A DNA stretch of 64,000 nt from Tetrapyrgos nigripes (Eukaryota > Basidiomycota > Agaricomycetes > Agaricales > Campanellaceae), in contig JAACJM010000297.1 in the NCBI GenBank assembly GCA_013368315.1, positions 35,257-99,256 of the forward strand, in the 5' to 3' direction. The position numbers and the translations under genes were made by a program. Shown in pieces: positions 51,015 through 63,612 of the stretch. Each line of letters opens with the position of its first letter. Within the stretch, counting starts at the first letter, position 1. The notes beneath the pieces were generated by a model that saw only the letters and a list, made by a program, of their open reading frames with translations, had not been told where the DNA came from and searched no databases.

Positions 51015-51501
51015 ACTATCTCAGTTCGGCTCCTACAGTACTTGTTTCTCGTTTTCGATGTATTCTGCAATAGAGTGCAACCTCTTCGTTTGGTACATTC
51101 AATCAGGCCAAAGTGTGGATGAGGACAGCCTATCCTGGAGCAGTACTATACTTACATTGCGGAGTACTTCACATTTGTAGAGACTTCTTCGCCGAAGGAC
51201 TGGCTTGCTAGTCGTTATTTAAATAAGGAGATAAGAAAAGACAGTTTATCTTTGCTGACGGTGTATGAAGGCATCTCTGAAATTCATCTATGATACGTAC
51301 TTCTAGACTCATTCCGGATGACATGGAGAATGCCCAAGACGAGTGGACTTTTACTCTCGATACATGCAAACCAACCCCCCACCCAAAAAAGCCAAGGTTC
51401 ATTCAAAGGCATAAGATGAAGGAGTATGTTGTTTATTTCTTGCCGGACCTAAAGGCAGCCAATACGTGAACCAGACAGACGAGATTTTAGAAAGAGTGTG
51501 C
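51015..51501. other. convergent intergenic spacer RPT1/TMA7
   Basis: 487 bp holding both 3' UTRs. No ORF with coding character. Confidence 0.5.
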
Positions 51502-51840
51502 CTACTTCTTGATCCCACCACCAGGAGCCCCCCCTGATGAAATTCAGATAAGTGGTGACCAAGGCTGTCAATCTACATACGTACCTTTCATCGCTGCAAT
51601 ATGGGTACTCCAAATCAGCGAGTAGATGAGCTAGAAGTAGATGAAGACTGACCTTTATCGCGAGCTGCTTTGAGAGCGGCCTCCTCAGCTTTCTTCTTCT
51701 CCTTGAATGCAGCATCCTCTTCGGTGCCCTCCTTCTTGTCTTTCTTTGGTGCCTGGACGAAAAAATTAGTCTGATCCAGAAGTAAGAGGGATGTTGATCA
51801 CCTTCAAAGGCTTGAGTTTGCCTCCTTGACGTCCCGACAT
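51502..51840 (-). CDS. TMA7: translation machinery-associated protein TMA7
   Basis: Three exons (51840-51802, 51752-51653, 51533-51502) give a 56-residue protein: MSGRQGGKLKPLKAPKK, then DEEDAAFKEKKK-type charged helix (TEEDAAFKEKKKAEE) and the conserved glycine-rich tail GGAPGGGIKK. Length and all three blocks match TMA7/CCDC72 proteins, which are associated with ribosomes. Lysine and glutamate make up much of the sequence. The second intron (51652-51534) is longer than its neighbours (119 bp). A small gene that is easily missed. Confidence 0.88.
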
Positions 51841-52185
51841 GGTAGGAGCGTGAAAAAACGCCTGAGCTGACGTAATATATCTACATTGCTCACATCAGTA
51901 AATTCCGGGGTTCGAGGCAAGCCCTTGCCATGACGTACCTCCGGTAGCATCTGGTACCCATGGTACCATATTATGGTTTGGGAAAGACAACGGATTGTAA
52001 CGGATTGCACCGTCCGTTCAAATCTCGCCATGCTGGTAGCTCATGGTCAGGTAGACCCACAATGTTAGTCTATGGTATGGTTGTAACACAATGTCAGTAG
52101 ATAGCATGCTTGTAACATTGAGGTATTACATTTGAACATCCAACCTCAATGCCTTCAAGTTGGAATCAGCTACCAGAATGTAATT

Positions 52186-52372
<187 letters not shown>

Positions 52373-52450
52373 GATATGCACTAGACATGACTGAGCTGGC
52401 CAATTTGAAGGTAACACCTTAGAGGATACACCAAGGGGGTGGTGGAATAG

Positions 52451-52533
<83 letters not shown>
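52451..52533. repeat. poly(A) tract of 83 nt
   Basis: Second perfect A run on the same strand, separated from the first by ATTAATGATATG...GGTGGAATAG (about 83 bp). Confidence 0.95.
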
Positions 52534-52535
<2 letters not shown>

Positions 52536-55500
52536 CCATACATCCCCTCCAAAAAAAATTAGCAAGACCCTCCATATATGGTAAATCCAAAGTCACATGT
52601 TACCTGATAAGATATAGATAAAGCCACATGTATTGATAATACTAATCAGATTGTCCACAATGAGGAGGGAGGACCTCAGATATCCCCAAACCAACTTCAA
52701 ATGAATTGATTGATACATTCCTCATTCTGAAACAGCAGGAAACACTTCAAAACCTCTGAAAAACTTGGTATCATGTCACCCTCAGCCTCAGGAACCTACT
52801 TAGGTGCCCACCTGGAGAGGGTCCAAAAAAATTTTGCAGGACCTTGGACCCCCCCCTCCCCCCCAAGTGATGTGCTGGATATCTGTTCTGCCACCCCCTT
52901 GGAATACACTGTCACACAGGGAAACCATGCACATAGACGACAAAATAAAATAATTATTTTCATCAGCAATACAGGATGTACAGAATCTGCGGTACACCAT
53001 TGGTTTGACCAGCAGCACCAGCAGCCGCCTTTTCAGCATCACAAAAAGCACTGATAGCATTCTTGAGGTTGTGGAATGGTTTGCATGAGGTCGATTGGTT
53101 GGTCTTCAGGTATATTTCTAGGTAACATTAGAATTGAACCACTGGGCAGTGGGAGATGACCAGTACATACTCATTCTACCATTTCAGTGTCTCCTTCGCA
53201 TGAAATCCCCCAAACAGACCAGACACCATAACAAACAAAAACCTAGACAGAGAAATCATGAGTTCGAGAAAGGATAGGAAGTCTTACACACATACCAGAG
53301 CATACATACAAGACTCATGAAATAATGAACTGTCCAACAATACCTACAGCATAAGGGTCAGCCAGTGTCAACAAAAAAGGCAAGCAGACATACCTGAACA
53401 CATACCTGAGCCTAAACACATACAATGCACCACATCCTGGTGGCTGCTCAGCATGAATCAACAACACAGGGAACAGGAAGAAACATACCTACAATGGACT
53501 AAGACTCGAGTCCACTACCCACAACACAGACACTGATAACATATCTGCCTTTAGCTAGTGATCATCCATGTAATTGTGAGTGAGTGGGAGGGCAAAACTC
53601 ATTATGGAGAAGTCTGGAATAGGGATGAAGGGAATCAATTCACAGATCGACTTGAACTGGAAGTTTGAAAGAAGAAGTCAACATGATCAGGTGATCGTTT
53701 GTTGACATGCTTATCACCTTGGGTGGCGTTGCATATTTCCAAAGATCTCTGTGCAAACTTAAATTTCGGATTTTTCAGTGCCATTTTTGCTCTCCCTGTC
53801 TACTCCATATGGGACTGATTTGAGGCTGAACAGCCATATGGACTTGGAGTAGCTCCAGTGCTGACCACAAATTCATTATTTATGTTTGCCCAAAAGATCT
53901 TTCCAAATATGCATTGCTGCCCAAGGTGTATGGGAGCAGCTGTACAGTTCTTCAACAGAGTTTGAATTATTTGGGAAGTCGCCTTCAGTAATTTCGGTCA
54001 AACTGTCAAGTTCCTACTCTGAAGATCTGTTGACATGGAGTCAAGTCGTTACAAGCAAAACTGTCCTCTCAAATGTAATAAGCCCATGTATAGGGTCTCG
54101 TTTTAGGTAGTCTTGTTGTAACTATGTATATACCATTATATTCTGCCCACTTGTCAAATATGTACAATACAAGCAGATTTTGACATTCCTCAAGGCTCAA
54201 GCTGGTCCTAATCCTGTGGCTGATGTCATCAAAGTGACATCTCAAAGTGACATCAGCATCTTATGCTGGCTCTGAGGTGCCAGCTGTGTACAATGCCATC
54301 AGCAGGATGTGAGGAGTACTGGTATTGTAAAAGCCTGGCAGGAGACCAGCAGTATGATACATAAATGAAAAGTGCCTAGGATCAAGCTTCATCAGCAGGA
54401 TGCGAGGAGTACTGGTATTGTAAAAGCCTGGCAGGAGACCAGCAGTATGATACATGAATGAAAAGTGCCTAGGATCAAGCTTCATAGAGGTACCTACATT
54501 GGACCACAATTTAAAGTGAGTACACAGTCAGACGTTCATTGAGCCTCCAGCTCCACAACTCTGCCCATGCCTAGCAGCAATCCAAATTTGAAGTGTAGTC
54601 TCATTTTTTTGACCTGTAGTTTCAAGTACTCGTAAATAGCCCAATCCACTGCCCAATCTTCAAACTCAGGCTTTCATGGCATACTTTGACCCTCCAGGTC
54701 TTTTCTTGAGTCACAAAACTGGGCAGCAGTTTGTTTATCACTGTTATGCCCATGTTAGACTGGCCCAGTGGCCCTCTCCACTCACCTTGTGCTCACCTTC
54801 ACCGACCATCTTGAAACATTCCAAGATATTCTGGGTCTTCGCATATCTCAACAGTGGTTTTAAGGGCATTTGTACATCTCACCAGGCTTCCAGACCCATT
54901 CCGCCATTGCAGCAATCGTTCCTTGGTGCAAGATTGGTGTAAAGCAAAACTTGTATTCTCAATTCAAGCAAGACACTCACAGTCTCAACCCTTCAATGCA
55001 ACACCTCAAGACACGGTCAAGCTATGATATTACCTCAGTCAAGACATTGGCAGAAGATAGCAGCATGGTGATGGAGCCTGTCAAAACCCTTCCAAACCCT
55101 CCAAAGCCCTTCAAACATCTGGAACTGCCCTCTGGCTACAGTAGACAGTCAAATCCTATGCAAGCTATATAGCTCGCATAGATGGCTAGCTACAGCTAGA
55201 GGTGCATAGCAATTGGGACCAGGTTGGAACCAGGGGTCGCTACTTGGCGGATGTCGGTTGTGAGTTTGTGGGCTCCCACATGGCCTGTACGCTGGCAATC
55301 CGCTGCTATCAGATACTCCTGGACAGTGGGCTATAAAAGCTCCCTTGACCTCTGCGAGAAAAAATACTTCAAGGTCAAGTTTGAAGCATATGAGCTATAT
55401 GTAGTACATACTTGAGTAGTAGTTTTGCGTCCTAAGTACTTTAAAGTTGCACTTGTAATACTTACTACTGTAACCTTCATTACCTTGAAGAATAAAATTC

Positions 55501-55917
55501 CTTCATGCCTTCTCATACTATGCAATACCAAGTGATATGCACATTTGAAGAGTAGGGGAAGGGAAGGAAAGGGAAAGCAAAAGAAATACCATTACAGATG
55601 GTGGACATCATTTTCATGGCCTGATATCACTCAGGCACATGTTGGAGGACCCTGTATAGATAGTGTCGTGTAGTCGCTAAGACTTCTACCATAGCACTAT
55701 GTAGAAGGGGGGGTACATACATGACTATGCAGCCTACCCAAGCTACATAGCACTATGTAGCAACTTTGCAAGTTCCAGATGAATCTCTTCAAAGCCCTCC
55801 AACCTGCTTCAAGGTATTTCAAAGCTCCAACAAACTCTTCAATCTCAAGATGTGACAGCATACTTCAATACTCTCTGCCTGTGCTTCTGCACTTACTTAA
55901 AACTCTACCCTGATATC
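52534..55917. other. gene-free stretch upstream of copia element 2
   Basis: About 3.4 kb with only short open frames and no spliced coding signal. It holds a 93-bp tandem duplication (54297-54482). Likely intergenic DNA with old repeat fragments. Confidence 0.6.
54297..54482 (-). repeat. 93-bp tandem duplication
   Basis: CATCAGCAGGATGTGAGG (54297) recurs at 54390, and the 93-bp copies differ at very few positions. Because 93 is a multiple of 3, the minus strand reads the same 31 residues twice (KLDPRHFSFMYHTAG...). No larger protein context is visible. Confidence 0.85.
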
Positions 55918-56316
55918 TGTTGAAATATATACCTTCCATGTATAGTAACTATGATTCTATATGAAGTTATTATGAAACTTCTATGTAACTATAAGTATGC
56001 TAGTCCTCCAGGACATTCTCCGGACATTACTCTTATCTTCTACTATGTAGTGATATCTCTGTAGATAACAATATGGCCAATGGCAATATCCTCTTAGTCT
56101 CTAGGTATGTCCATGGACAATGTAGATATTAGTAATTACATGCTCTTTATCTAGTATAAAAGCTCTCTGTAAAGTCGTAGATACTATAGAACAATATCCA
56201 GTTCTATCTGCTCTACAAGCAACTCGTATCTAAGCTCTACAAGCTTTCTACTCAGCCCTCTATTTGGTGAGCTCTACTGACTGGTCACCCTACGCTGAAT
56301 ATTTGCTGCTTCATTA
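55918..56316 (+). repeat. copia element 2, 5' LTR
   Basis: Starts TGTTGAAATATATACC and ends near TTCATTA, just before the PBS; about 399 bp. It contains a TATA box, TATAAAAG, at 56155-56162. Confidence 0.9.
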
Positions 56317-56330
56317 GGTTATGGGCCCCG
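56317..56330 (+). promoter_or_regulatory. copia element 2 PBS, internal initiator-tRNA type
   Basis: GGTTATGGGCCCCG directly follows the LTR and matches the PBS of copia element 1 for 13 nt, although the LTRs are unrelated. Confidence 0.7.
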
Positions 56331-57160
56331 AGGGCCATCGATGCTGGTCTTATCCCATACAACTACCGTTGTCAAGATGGATCGCATTGTCGAGGTCAAC
56401 GGCGAGCTCATCACCGAGTAAGCTGTCGGACTCGATGTTTGTGCAGTTGGTGGATCAATGTTTCGCTTTATCTCCTTCTTCATCTATATTGCCCGGTAAA
56501 ATATATAACCTGGGTTCAGTTTAGAGTCGCATTAGGCACTCTTTACTGGTTTAGTTATAGATCTAGATAAGTCACTTTATACCTGTAACAATTATTGGTG
56601 GAACCCCTATGGATCTACAGATAGTTGTATGCAGAGTGACTGGCACGCTTTGCAGCCTCCACTTTAGTGTGGGACTGTTTTTCGCACTCAGGCAAAACTC
56701 CGTAGTCATTCGGATGAGCCAGGGGCGTTTATAAAAGTCGCCGATCTAGATCTATAGAAAAACAGTAGTTAGATAGTGCTCCCCTATATGCTTTAAGGCA
56801 TCTCTACACCCATTAGGAAGTACTGTGCCACTATGGTCAATATTGCGACTTCTAGAGTAATCATGTGCTCTCTGTCAAGAGTATGGTCTCTGACAGTGTG
56901 AAATTGATTGAGAAGCACTGATGAAGGAGTTAATATAGGATTCCATTATGTGCACGTACCGACGAACGGTTTTCTACTGGCATATAGTTGATTAATGCAA
57001 ATGTATTATGTACATTCCTTGTCTGGGGCGTTTGCTCAGAAAGGAGAAGGAATATTGCGATCATCCAATACACTGTGGTTGTATTAGACCCTTCGATGTT
57101 CCTTGGTACTTATGACCTATTGAATGCACATCTTTACTGATTGATGCTTCATAGATCAAT
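56331..57160 (+). other. long untranslated leader of copia element 2
   Basis: 830 bp between PBS and gag without a substantial ORF. Copia element 1 has only about 80 bp here. It could hold packaging or translation signals; nothing specific is recognised. Confidence 0.5.
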
Positions 57161-58555
57161 ATGTCTTCCAACAACGCTATCAACAACACTGAAAGCATCT
57201 TCAACGTTCCCATCCTCAATACTACAAATTATGAGTTTTGGAACTATGCTATCACCCGCCTCCTTGAAGCCAAAGGGCTTAGCAGGGTTGCTTCAGGTAC
57301 CCAGAAGCGTTATGTGAACACAAGTCCCACCGAAACAGGTAATGCACCCTCTCTTCCTGAAGGATTTGTACTAGTTTCTAATGAAGTTTTTAATGCTTTA
57401 ACTGAATCCGAACAATCGTCTTATAACCAAATCGTTGACACCTTCGCTCATGAATGGGATCAATATCAAATTTTGGTTAATAAACATGATCGGGAATTAG
57501 TTGAAACTTATAAGCTTCATAGTTCTTGGGATGACAAAGATGAACAGGCTTTGGGTTTTATTTCCTCCTATCTTCCAAATGATGTGGGTTTGGAAATGAG
57601 AGAGTTCACTAGAGATGAAATAGAAGAAGACCCTTGTGCCAAAGCAAAAGGAGATTATACTGCAAAAATGCTTTGGGATAAAATAGACAAGAAATACAGT
57701 TCTCCTGGCCCAACGTCATGGTTCTTAGACTTCAAAGAGTTCATGTCTTGGATGCTTGATGAGAAGAAAGATCCTGCAAACCAGATCACATCTCTGGGAG
57801 CAGTTCTCACACGTCTTAAAGCCTATGGATTTACAGTCGATGACAAGTTTAGAGCTCTTTTCTTGATGGATCGCATTCTGCAATCCTGGGGAAACTATGC
57901 TCAATTCACACTTGCCACTATCGAACCAAAGAACCTGACTATGGCACATGTGGAAGGACTGATTCTCGTCGAGTACAAACGACGGACTGGTCAATCTTCT
58001 GAATCATCTCTTCTTAACCGCATTACTGGAGATAGATGAAAGTTTGATTCTGCACCCAATTGGAACAACCAGAAGGCTGGATCTTCTAAACAGAAGAACC
58101 AAGACAAGGGTAAGGGTAAACAACCCAAACCTCAGGAACCTTCTAAAACTGTTACAACAGGTGATGCGAATCAAGGGGGAGATAAGAAGAAGAAAACTCG
58201 TCGCAGTAAGAAGAAGGGTTCCAAAAAAGGTGCTGCTAATTTAGCTAATCCAGAAGTTGAAGCTGATTCAGATTCTGATGATGATGCTCCTTTAATGGTG
58301 ACCGCTTTTATGGCAAATCCTTTTATAAATGCCACATTAGATCCTATCGAAATCAGTGACACTGATGATCTACCAGAGACATGTGAGCAACCCATTTATG
58401 AACTTCTTCCCTATCATAACTTTCTGATTGTTCGATCAGATTGTTTTATAGACGAAAACAATGATTCTTCTTTAAAGGAAAGAGTAAAGCGGAATTTAGC
58501 TAAACAGGTCAGACCGCAAACGATTTTCGGGTTACTTCATTCTTACTCATTATGA
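57161..58555 (+). pseudogene. copia element 2 Gag (one in-frame stop)
   Basis: Frame 2 runs from ATG 57161 to 58555 with one TGA at 58037-58039 (GDR*KFDSAP), which fits CGA to TGA. The N-terminal half is a copia capsid-type domain (NTTNYEFWNYAITRLLEAKG, TAKMLWDKIDKKYSS, ILVEYKRRTGQ). After the stop there is no CCHC zinc knuckle. Its place is taken by a Lys-rich stretch (KKKKTRRSKKKGSKKG) and an acidic DSDSDDD segment, which may bind RNA instead. Confidence 0.75.
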
Positions 58556-59541
58556 GAGACTCATGATCAATGAACTCGCACAGGAGACAGTTGATTTTGA
58601 AAGCTTTCTTAGAGTAGAAGCTCGTCATCAAATGACCCGTAAGCTAGCCGAAATTTGGGATTACACATACAATTCTGATGGCACTCATACAGAACCTTAT
58701 CTTCGAGCAAAAGAGGATCTCAATGGTGACGAAAACATGACAAACCAATGGTTTGATCATGAAGAAACTATCCGTCCCATTCAGAAACAAATCGAGGAAG
58801 AGGTCGAGTATTTTTTGCCGTTATATCATGAATAAAGCTTTGGCTGATATGCGCAACCATAAATGGATTCCACAGCAGTTTAAAAAATGTGAGCCAGTCC
58901 CTTCAAAGCCTCCTTCCTTGACTGAGAGAGCTTACTGGCCTACTCCTGCTCAATCTGTTATGCGCACAAATGGTGTTACAATTAACACTCAATTTCATGA
59001 TACATCACTATATCCCGATTTCATTCGCACTCTACCTTTTAATCATACTAAAGCGTCATCGTCGTCTTCAAGTAGAAAGCGAAAGGCTGTTCGAGGTTCG
59101 TCTTCTTCTGAATCATCAGATTCTACATCTTCGGATCATAGCGAAGAAAGTTCCTTTAAATATATTCCTCCGAGTGTTGCATTCAAAATGTGGCAAGACA
59201 GAATGTCTCACATGTTCACAGATCCAATCCTCGAGAATATGAAAAGAGAACCTGATGAATCTGGAAACACTTCGAAGAAACCTCGCTATGATGCACCTTT
59301 AGAAGAAGAAGCTGGTCCCTCATCTCTGGCAGATGCGATAAATGTTTCCATTTCGTCTGGATATCTTGCTGATGATGATGGTGTCAGTCTTGGTTCAGAA
59401 TCAGATGTGGAAATTTATATTGATGGAGACGAAACTATGGCTTTCTGGCAAGTATTTCACACCTCTAATAAAAATAGTGCACTCATACAATTGCCTCAGA
59501 TCTCAATGTCGTCGGACTATTGTGAATCTCATACAGCCTAG
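58556..59541 (+). pseudogene. copia element 2 linker region between Gag and protease
   Basis: Frames 0 (58563-58835) and 1 (about 58830-59541) carry a charged sequence: ELAQETVDFESFLRVEAR, then MNKALADMRNHKWIPQQF, a Ser-rich patch (SSSESSDSTSSDHSEESS), and FKMWQDRMSHMF. The frame changes near 58830. I recognise no domain. In copia elements gag is usually followed almost directly by protease, so this insert of about 330 codons is extra. Confidence 0.5.
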
Positions 59542-59571
59542 CGGCTATAGACAATTGTACTATTATTACAA

Positions 59572-60943
59572 ATGATGTGCCTGTATTTATTTGTGAACAA
59601 AGTTTTGTTGCTCGCACACATTGCTCAACATGTGAAAAGTATCCGTTTGAATAGTATTTGTAAGAGTAAGATCACTGATGAAATAACCTATTGGGTTTCA
59701 GATTCTGGTGCATCGACTCATATTACAAACAATTTAATGGATTTTGCTCAGTACCATAAGTTACCCAATCCAATTCCACTTCAGATTGCTGATAAAAGAT
59801 CTGAAACTTACCTTGAAGGTATTGGAACTGTGTTTATTGAACACATCAATGAAGAAGGAGTCAAACATACTATAAAACTATACCCAGTGTTTTATCAACC
59901 AACTTGCACACATCGTTTGTTGTCTCGAGGATGTATTCTTCGTGAAGGATACTATGAAATCTCACGAGATGGCAAGTCCGAGTTTCAGAAAGAAGTAGAT
60001 CAAAGTCTTCTGATGACATTATTACCAATGCATTGGAAAGACAATTTGCATTGGCTCAAATCGAAGATAATCATTCCTGAGTCAGCAAATCTATCATCTA
60101 CTCCTACTGATTATGACATCGTGCATAAACGCTATGGACATGCTGGAAAGGCAGTGGAAAGTCATATCATAAAGAATACTAAAGGCTTGAAACCTTTTAA
60201 AGTACCTAAACATAGTGTATGTCGAGGTTGTGCCCTAGGCAAGACTCCATCGAAATCTTATCCTTTGTCAGAAAGCGAGCTACAGAAGTATTAGAACTTG
60301 TGCATACAGATGTGAAACAACAACCATCTATATCATATCACAAGTACGAGTATTTCGTTGTCTTTCTTGATGACTTTAGTTCTTTCCCTGTAACCTTCCT
60401 TTTAGTAAGGAATCTGATGTCTTTAAGTCTTTTAAAATGTACGTTGCCTGGGCAGAACAGTCTACTGGCAAAAAACTAAAGACTTTACGATCAGATTTGG
60501 GAACAGAGTTTATGAACGAAGATTTTGACAACTTCCTTGCTGAAAAAGGCATTATAAGACAAATGTCAGCCCCATACATACATCAACAAAATGGTCGTGC
60601 CGAGAGAATAATTAGAACACTCAATGTGAAGTCAGAAGCCATGCGCCATCATGCAAATGGACCTCCTTCTTGGTGGGAATTTTCTCTTGCCACAGCTACT
60701 TTTGTAGCATGTCGCACACCAACAAAACGACTCAAATGGAAGACTCCTTTTGAATTGTGGTACAAAAAGAAACCAGATGTATCTTACTTCCGTTCTTGGG
60801 GATGCGCTGCATATGTATTCATCCCAGAAAAGAAAAGAGTAAATAAACTCTCCCCGAAATCAGAATTAATGATCTTTGTTGGTTACGAAAAAGGTTCTAA
60901 AGCCTGGTTATTCATGAGACGTGACAATTCACTTCTTTGTTAG
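59572..60943 (+). pseudogene. copia element 2 protease and integrase
   Basis: Protease WVSDSGASTHIT near 59695 (frame 1), GAG-pre-integrase finger with RYGHAGKAVESH and CRGCALGK near 60130-60245, then a shift to frame 0 with the first integrase Asp (ELVHTDV, about 60300) and a shift to frame 2 with the remaining catalytic residues (LRSDLGTEF, QQNGRAERIIR) and the C-terminal FELWYKKKPDVSYFRSWGC. The DDE set is present but spread over three frames. Confidence 0.85.
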
Positions 60944-61819
60944 TCCACAAGCACTCTTCATTGAGAAATGGTTTCCACGAGTCTTATCATCGAAACAGAA
61001 GAAAGCGACAAATCCACCAAACCTGTCCAACCTTCTGAATTAATGCGCAGTTTGCACAAACAGGGTACAAATAATCTCCCACCTGACCCTGTAGTACCCC
61101 TCGATTTAGATGACCTGTTCCGAGATCAATTTGATGATCAGGGTCCACACCCGATGAAGGTAATGGTGATCATCAAGATATTGATGATGGAAATGGTTCG
61201 GATGCTACTTCCGAAGACCATAATCCTGGTGCACACCAACCTTCTGATCCAAATGACTCCGAAACAGAATCTACACAATCTCGTGAACCAACTCCACCAC
61301 CTGCACCAGAACCACCTGCTCAAGTACCTGCTGATCCTGTACCTGTACAAGGTCCTCAACCAGTTAATCCACGAAACGTCGATTTAACTACTGTAGATTT
61401 ATAAATAGAGAACCTAATCCAAATCAGACTAGATCTTCAGATCGTCAATCTAGACCAAATTGGAGAATTACAGATCCGAACATGCAACACAGTAGAGACA
61501 TACCACGAGGTGGATGGACTAGAGTAACTCCGAGAGTAACTCGTTCTCAATCTCGTGCTACTGGTTCGCAAACTGTAACAGATCCAACTCCATCGACTTC
61601 TCAAGTCAGAGAAGAGAGTGACAATGAAGATCAATCTGAAACAGAACCAGGACCTAGTGGAGAAATTGCGGAGTTTCTTGAACAAGATGTTTTAGAACAA
61701 CGTGTTCAACAAGGGGGAGTATGGTTACAAAATTAATCTCTTATCGCAGGCTTTTGTAGATAATAAACAAGGAAGTTCCTCTGCGACACCTCTTTTTTCA
61801 CAATACTCCTATTGCTTTA
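60944..61819 (+). pseudogene. copia element 2 hydrophilic linker before RT
   Basis: Low-complexity, Pro/Asp/Gln/Ser-rich coding remnants in changing frames (60968-61387 and 61482-61736, with TPRVTRSQSRATGSQ and SDNEDQSETEPGPSG). This is the usual variable segment between integrase and RT in copia polyproteins. Confidence 0.6.
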
Positions 61820-63464
61820 GTGGATGAATATCCATATCATCATGATACCAATAGAGATCCAGATCCAAAAAATAAAAGAGATAAAGTTACAAAAGATCTG
61901 ATAGACTATTGGGAAAATAAGACCTTCGTGCAGCACTGGACATCAACTAATGATTTCAGGAACGCTCCAAAGGATCTTAAAAGCAATGGGAAGAAGCTTG
62001 TCAGTATGAGATTGATCAATTGAAAAAACGAAATGTCTTTGAATTGGTAGATCTTCCCAAAGGTCGTAAACCAGTCAGATGTCGTTGGGTATTCAATATA
62101 AATCAAACAAAACAAAACGTGCACGACTTGTTGCAAAGGGTTTTTCCCACAGAAGGAATTGATTATAACAATGTATTCAGTCCAGTAGTCCGCTTCGAAA
62201 CGGTTAGACTGTTACTTGCCATTGCTGCTATAGAGAATTGGGAGATCAAGGCACTAGACGTCAAAAGTGCTTTTCTCTATGGACTTCTTGACGAAGAAAT
62301 CTATATGACGCAGCCTGATGGCTTTGTTAGTCAGGACAGAAGCAAGGTTTGGAGGTTACGCAAGGCACTTTATGGTCTGAAACAAGCAAGCTTAGCCTGG
62401 TGGACTGAATGCACAAAATATATGCAATCTTTAGGCTTTAAGCGCTTACATTCAGATGCCGGCGTATATATTTACTGTATGAATGGCAAAACCATAATAG
62501 CCATCATATATGTAGACGATGCGTTATGGATGGGTTCAGATCTGAAATTATTAAACAGATTAATGAATCAATTCATGGCTAAATGGGAATCTCATGATCT
62601 CGGAGATGCAAAGGAATTTTTAGGCATGCGCATAAAGTGATCGAAAGAAGAGTATTCTTACTCTCGATCAAGAAGACTATTTAAATAAAGTCATCAAACG
62701 TTTTGGTGCTGAGAATATGAAGCACACAACGACGCCTATGCCACAGTCATATATTCCTTTAGCACACGATGGAAATGTTGATACCAAAGTTAGAACTTTG
62801 TTCCAACAAGTGATTGGCTCGATCCTTTATCTTATGCTTGGTACTCGACCTGATATAGCTTTTGCTGTTATCAAGTTCAACATACTCAGCAAATCCCTCA
62901 CCAGACCATCTAAAGAAAGCTATGTACATCATAAGATACTTGCTTTCTACGAAACATTATAGACTCATCTATGATGGATCTAAATCTAGTGGTCTTATAG
63001 GTTTTTGTGATAGTGACTGGGCACAAGATAGAGATAATCGTCATTCACAGACTGGCTTTATATTTGAGCTTGCACAGGGCTCAATCTGCTGGTCAAGTCG
63101 AAAACAAAAAACTGTTGCATTGTCCTCCACTGAAGCCGAGTACATGGCACTTTGTGAATGTGCAAAACAGGCTCTATGGATTAAAACTCTATTAAAAGAA
63201 ATCGGTTTTAAATTGAATCATGTTCCTATTGTTGGTGACAATCAAGGCTCGATCTTTATTAGTCAAAATCCTATCACTGAATCAAGATCGAAGCATATTG
63301 ATATACGTTACCATTTTATAAGAGAACTGATTCAGGAGTCTAAAAAGATCCAACTCTATTTTACTCCTGGAAACGAAAATCGTGCAGACCTTCTAACGAA
63401 GAATCTTGGGCACATTAAGTTTCTTAAATTCCGAAATGAGTTAGGACTATTCTTTGATTCTTAA
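61820..63464 (+). pseudogene. copia element 2 RT and RNase H
   Basis: RT from about 61820: the N-terminal part (PKDLKSNGKKLVS) is out of frame with the core 62020-62640, which has KRNVFELVDLPKGRKPVRCRWVF, DVKSAFLYGLLDEEIYM, ALYGLKQA and the active site IIYVDDALWMGSD. A stop (TGA 62638-62640) and a frame change separate it from RNase H (about 62717-63464) with GFCDSDWAQD, SSTEAEYMAL, GDNQGSI and KHIDIRYHF. All catalytic residues I can check are present, so the breaks are recent or artefactual. Confidence 0.85.
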
Positions 63465-63612
63465 ATATACTTATGGGTTGGAAACAACCGTCAAGATTTT
63501 CAGAGTGGATACTATTCGCATTCCATTATGTTTATGCTCATGCAAGAATCATTTAATCCTTGATGTGCGCTTACAATGCTGCACTTAAGTCCGCATCTAA
63601 AGCGAGGGGGAG
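63465..63612 (+). promoter_or_regulatory. 3' untranslated stretch with polypurine tract of copia element 2
   Basis: Short non-coding region behind RNase H that ends in AAGCGAGGGGGAG directly before the LTR start TGTTGAAA. Confidence 0.7.

Noticed and set aside
51990..52040. tRNA-like B box (GTTCAAATC)
   Set aside because: The flanking bases do not form a T-arm and no A box or acceptor stem is found.
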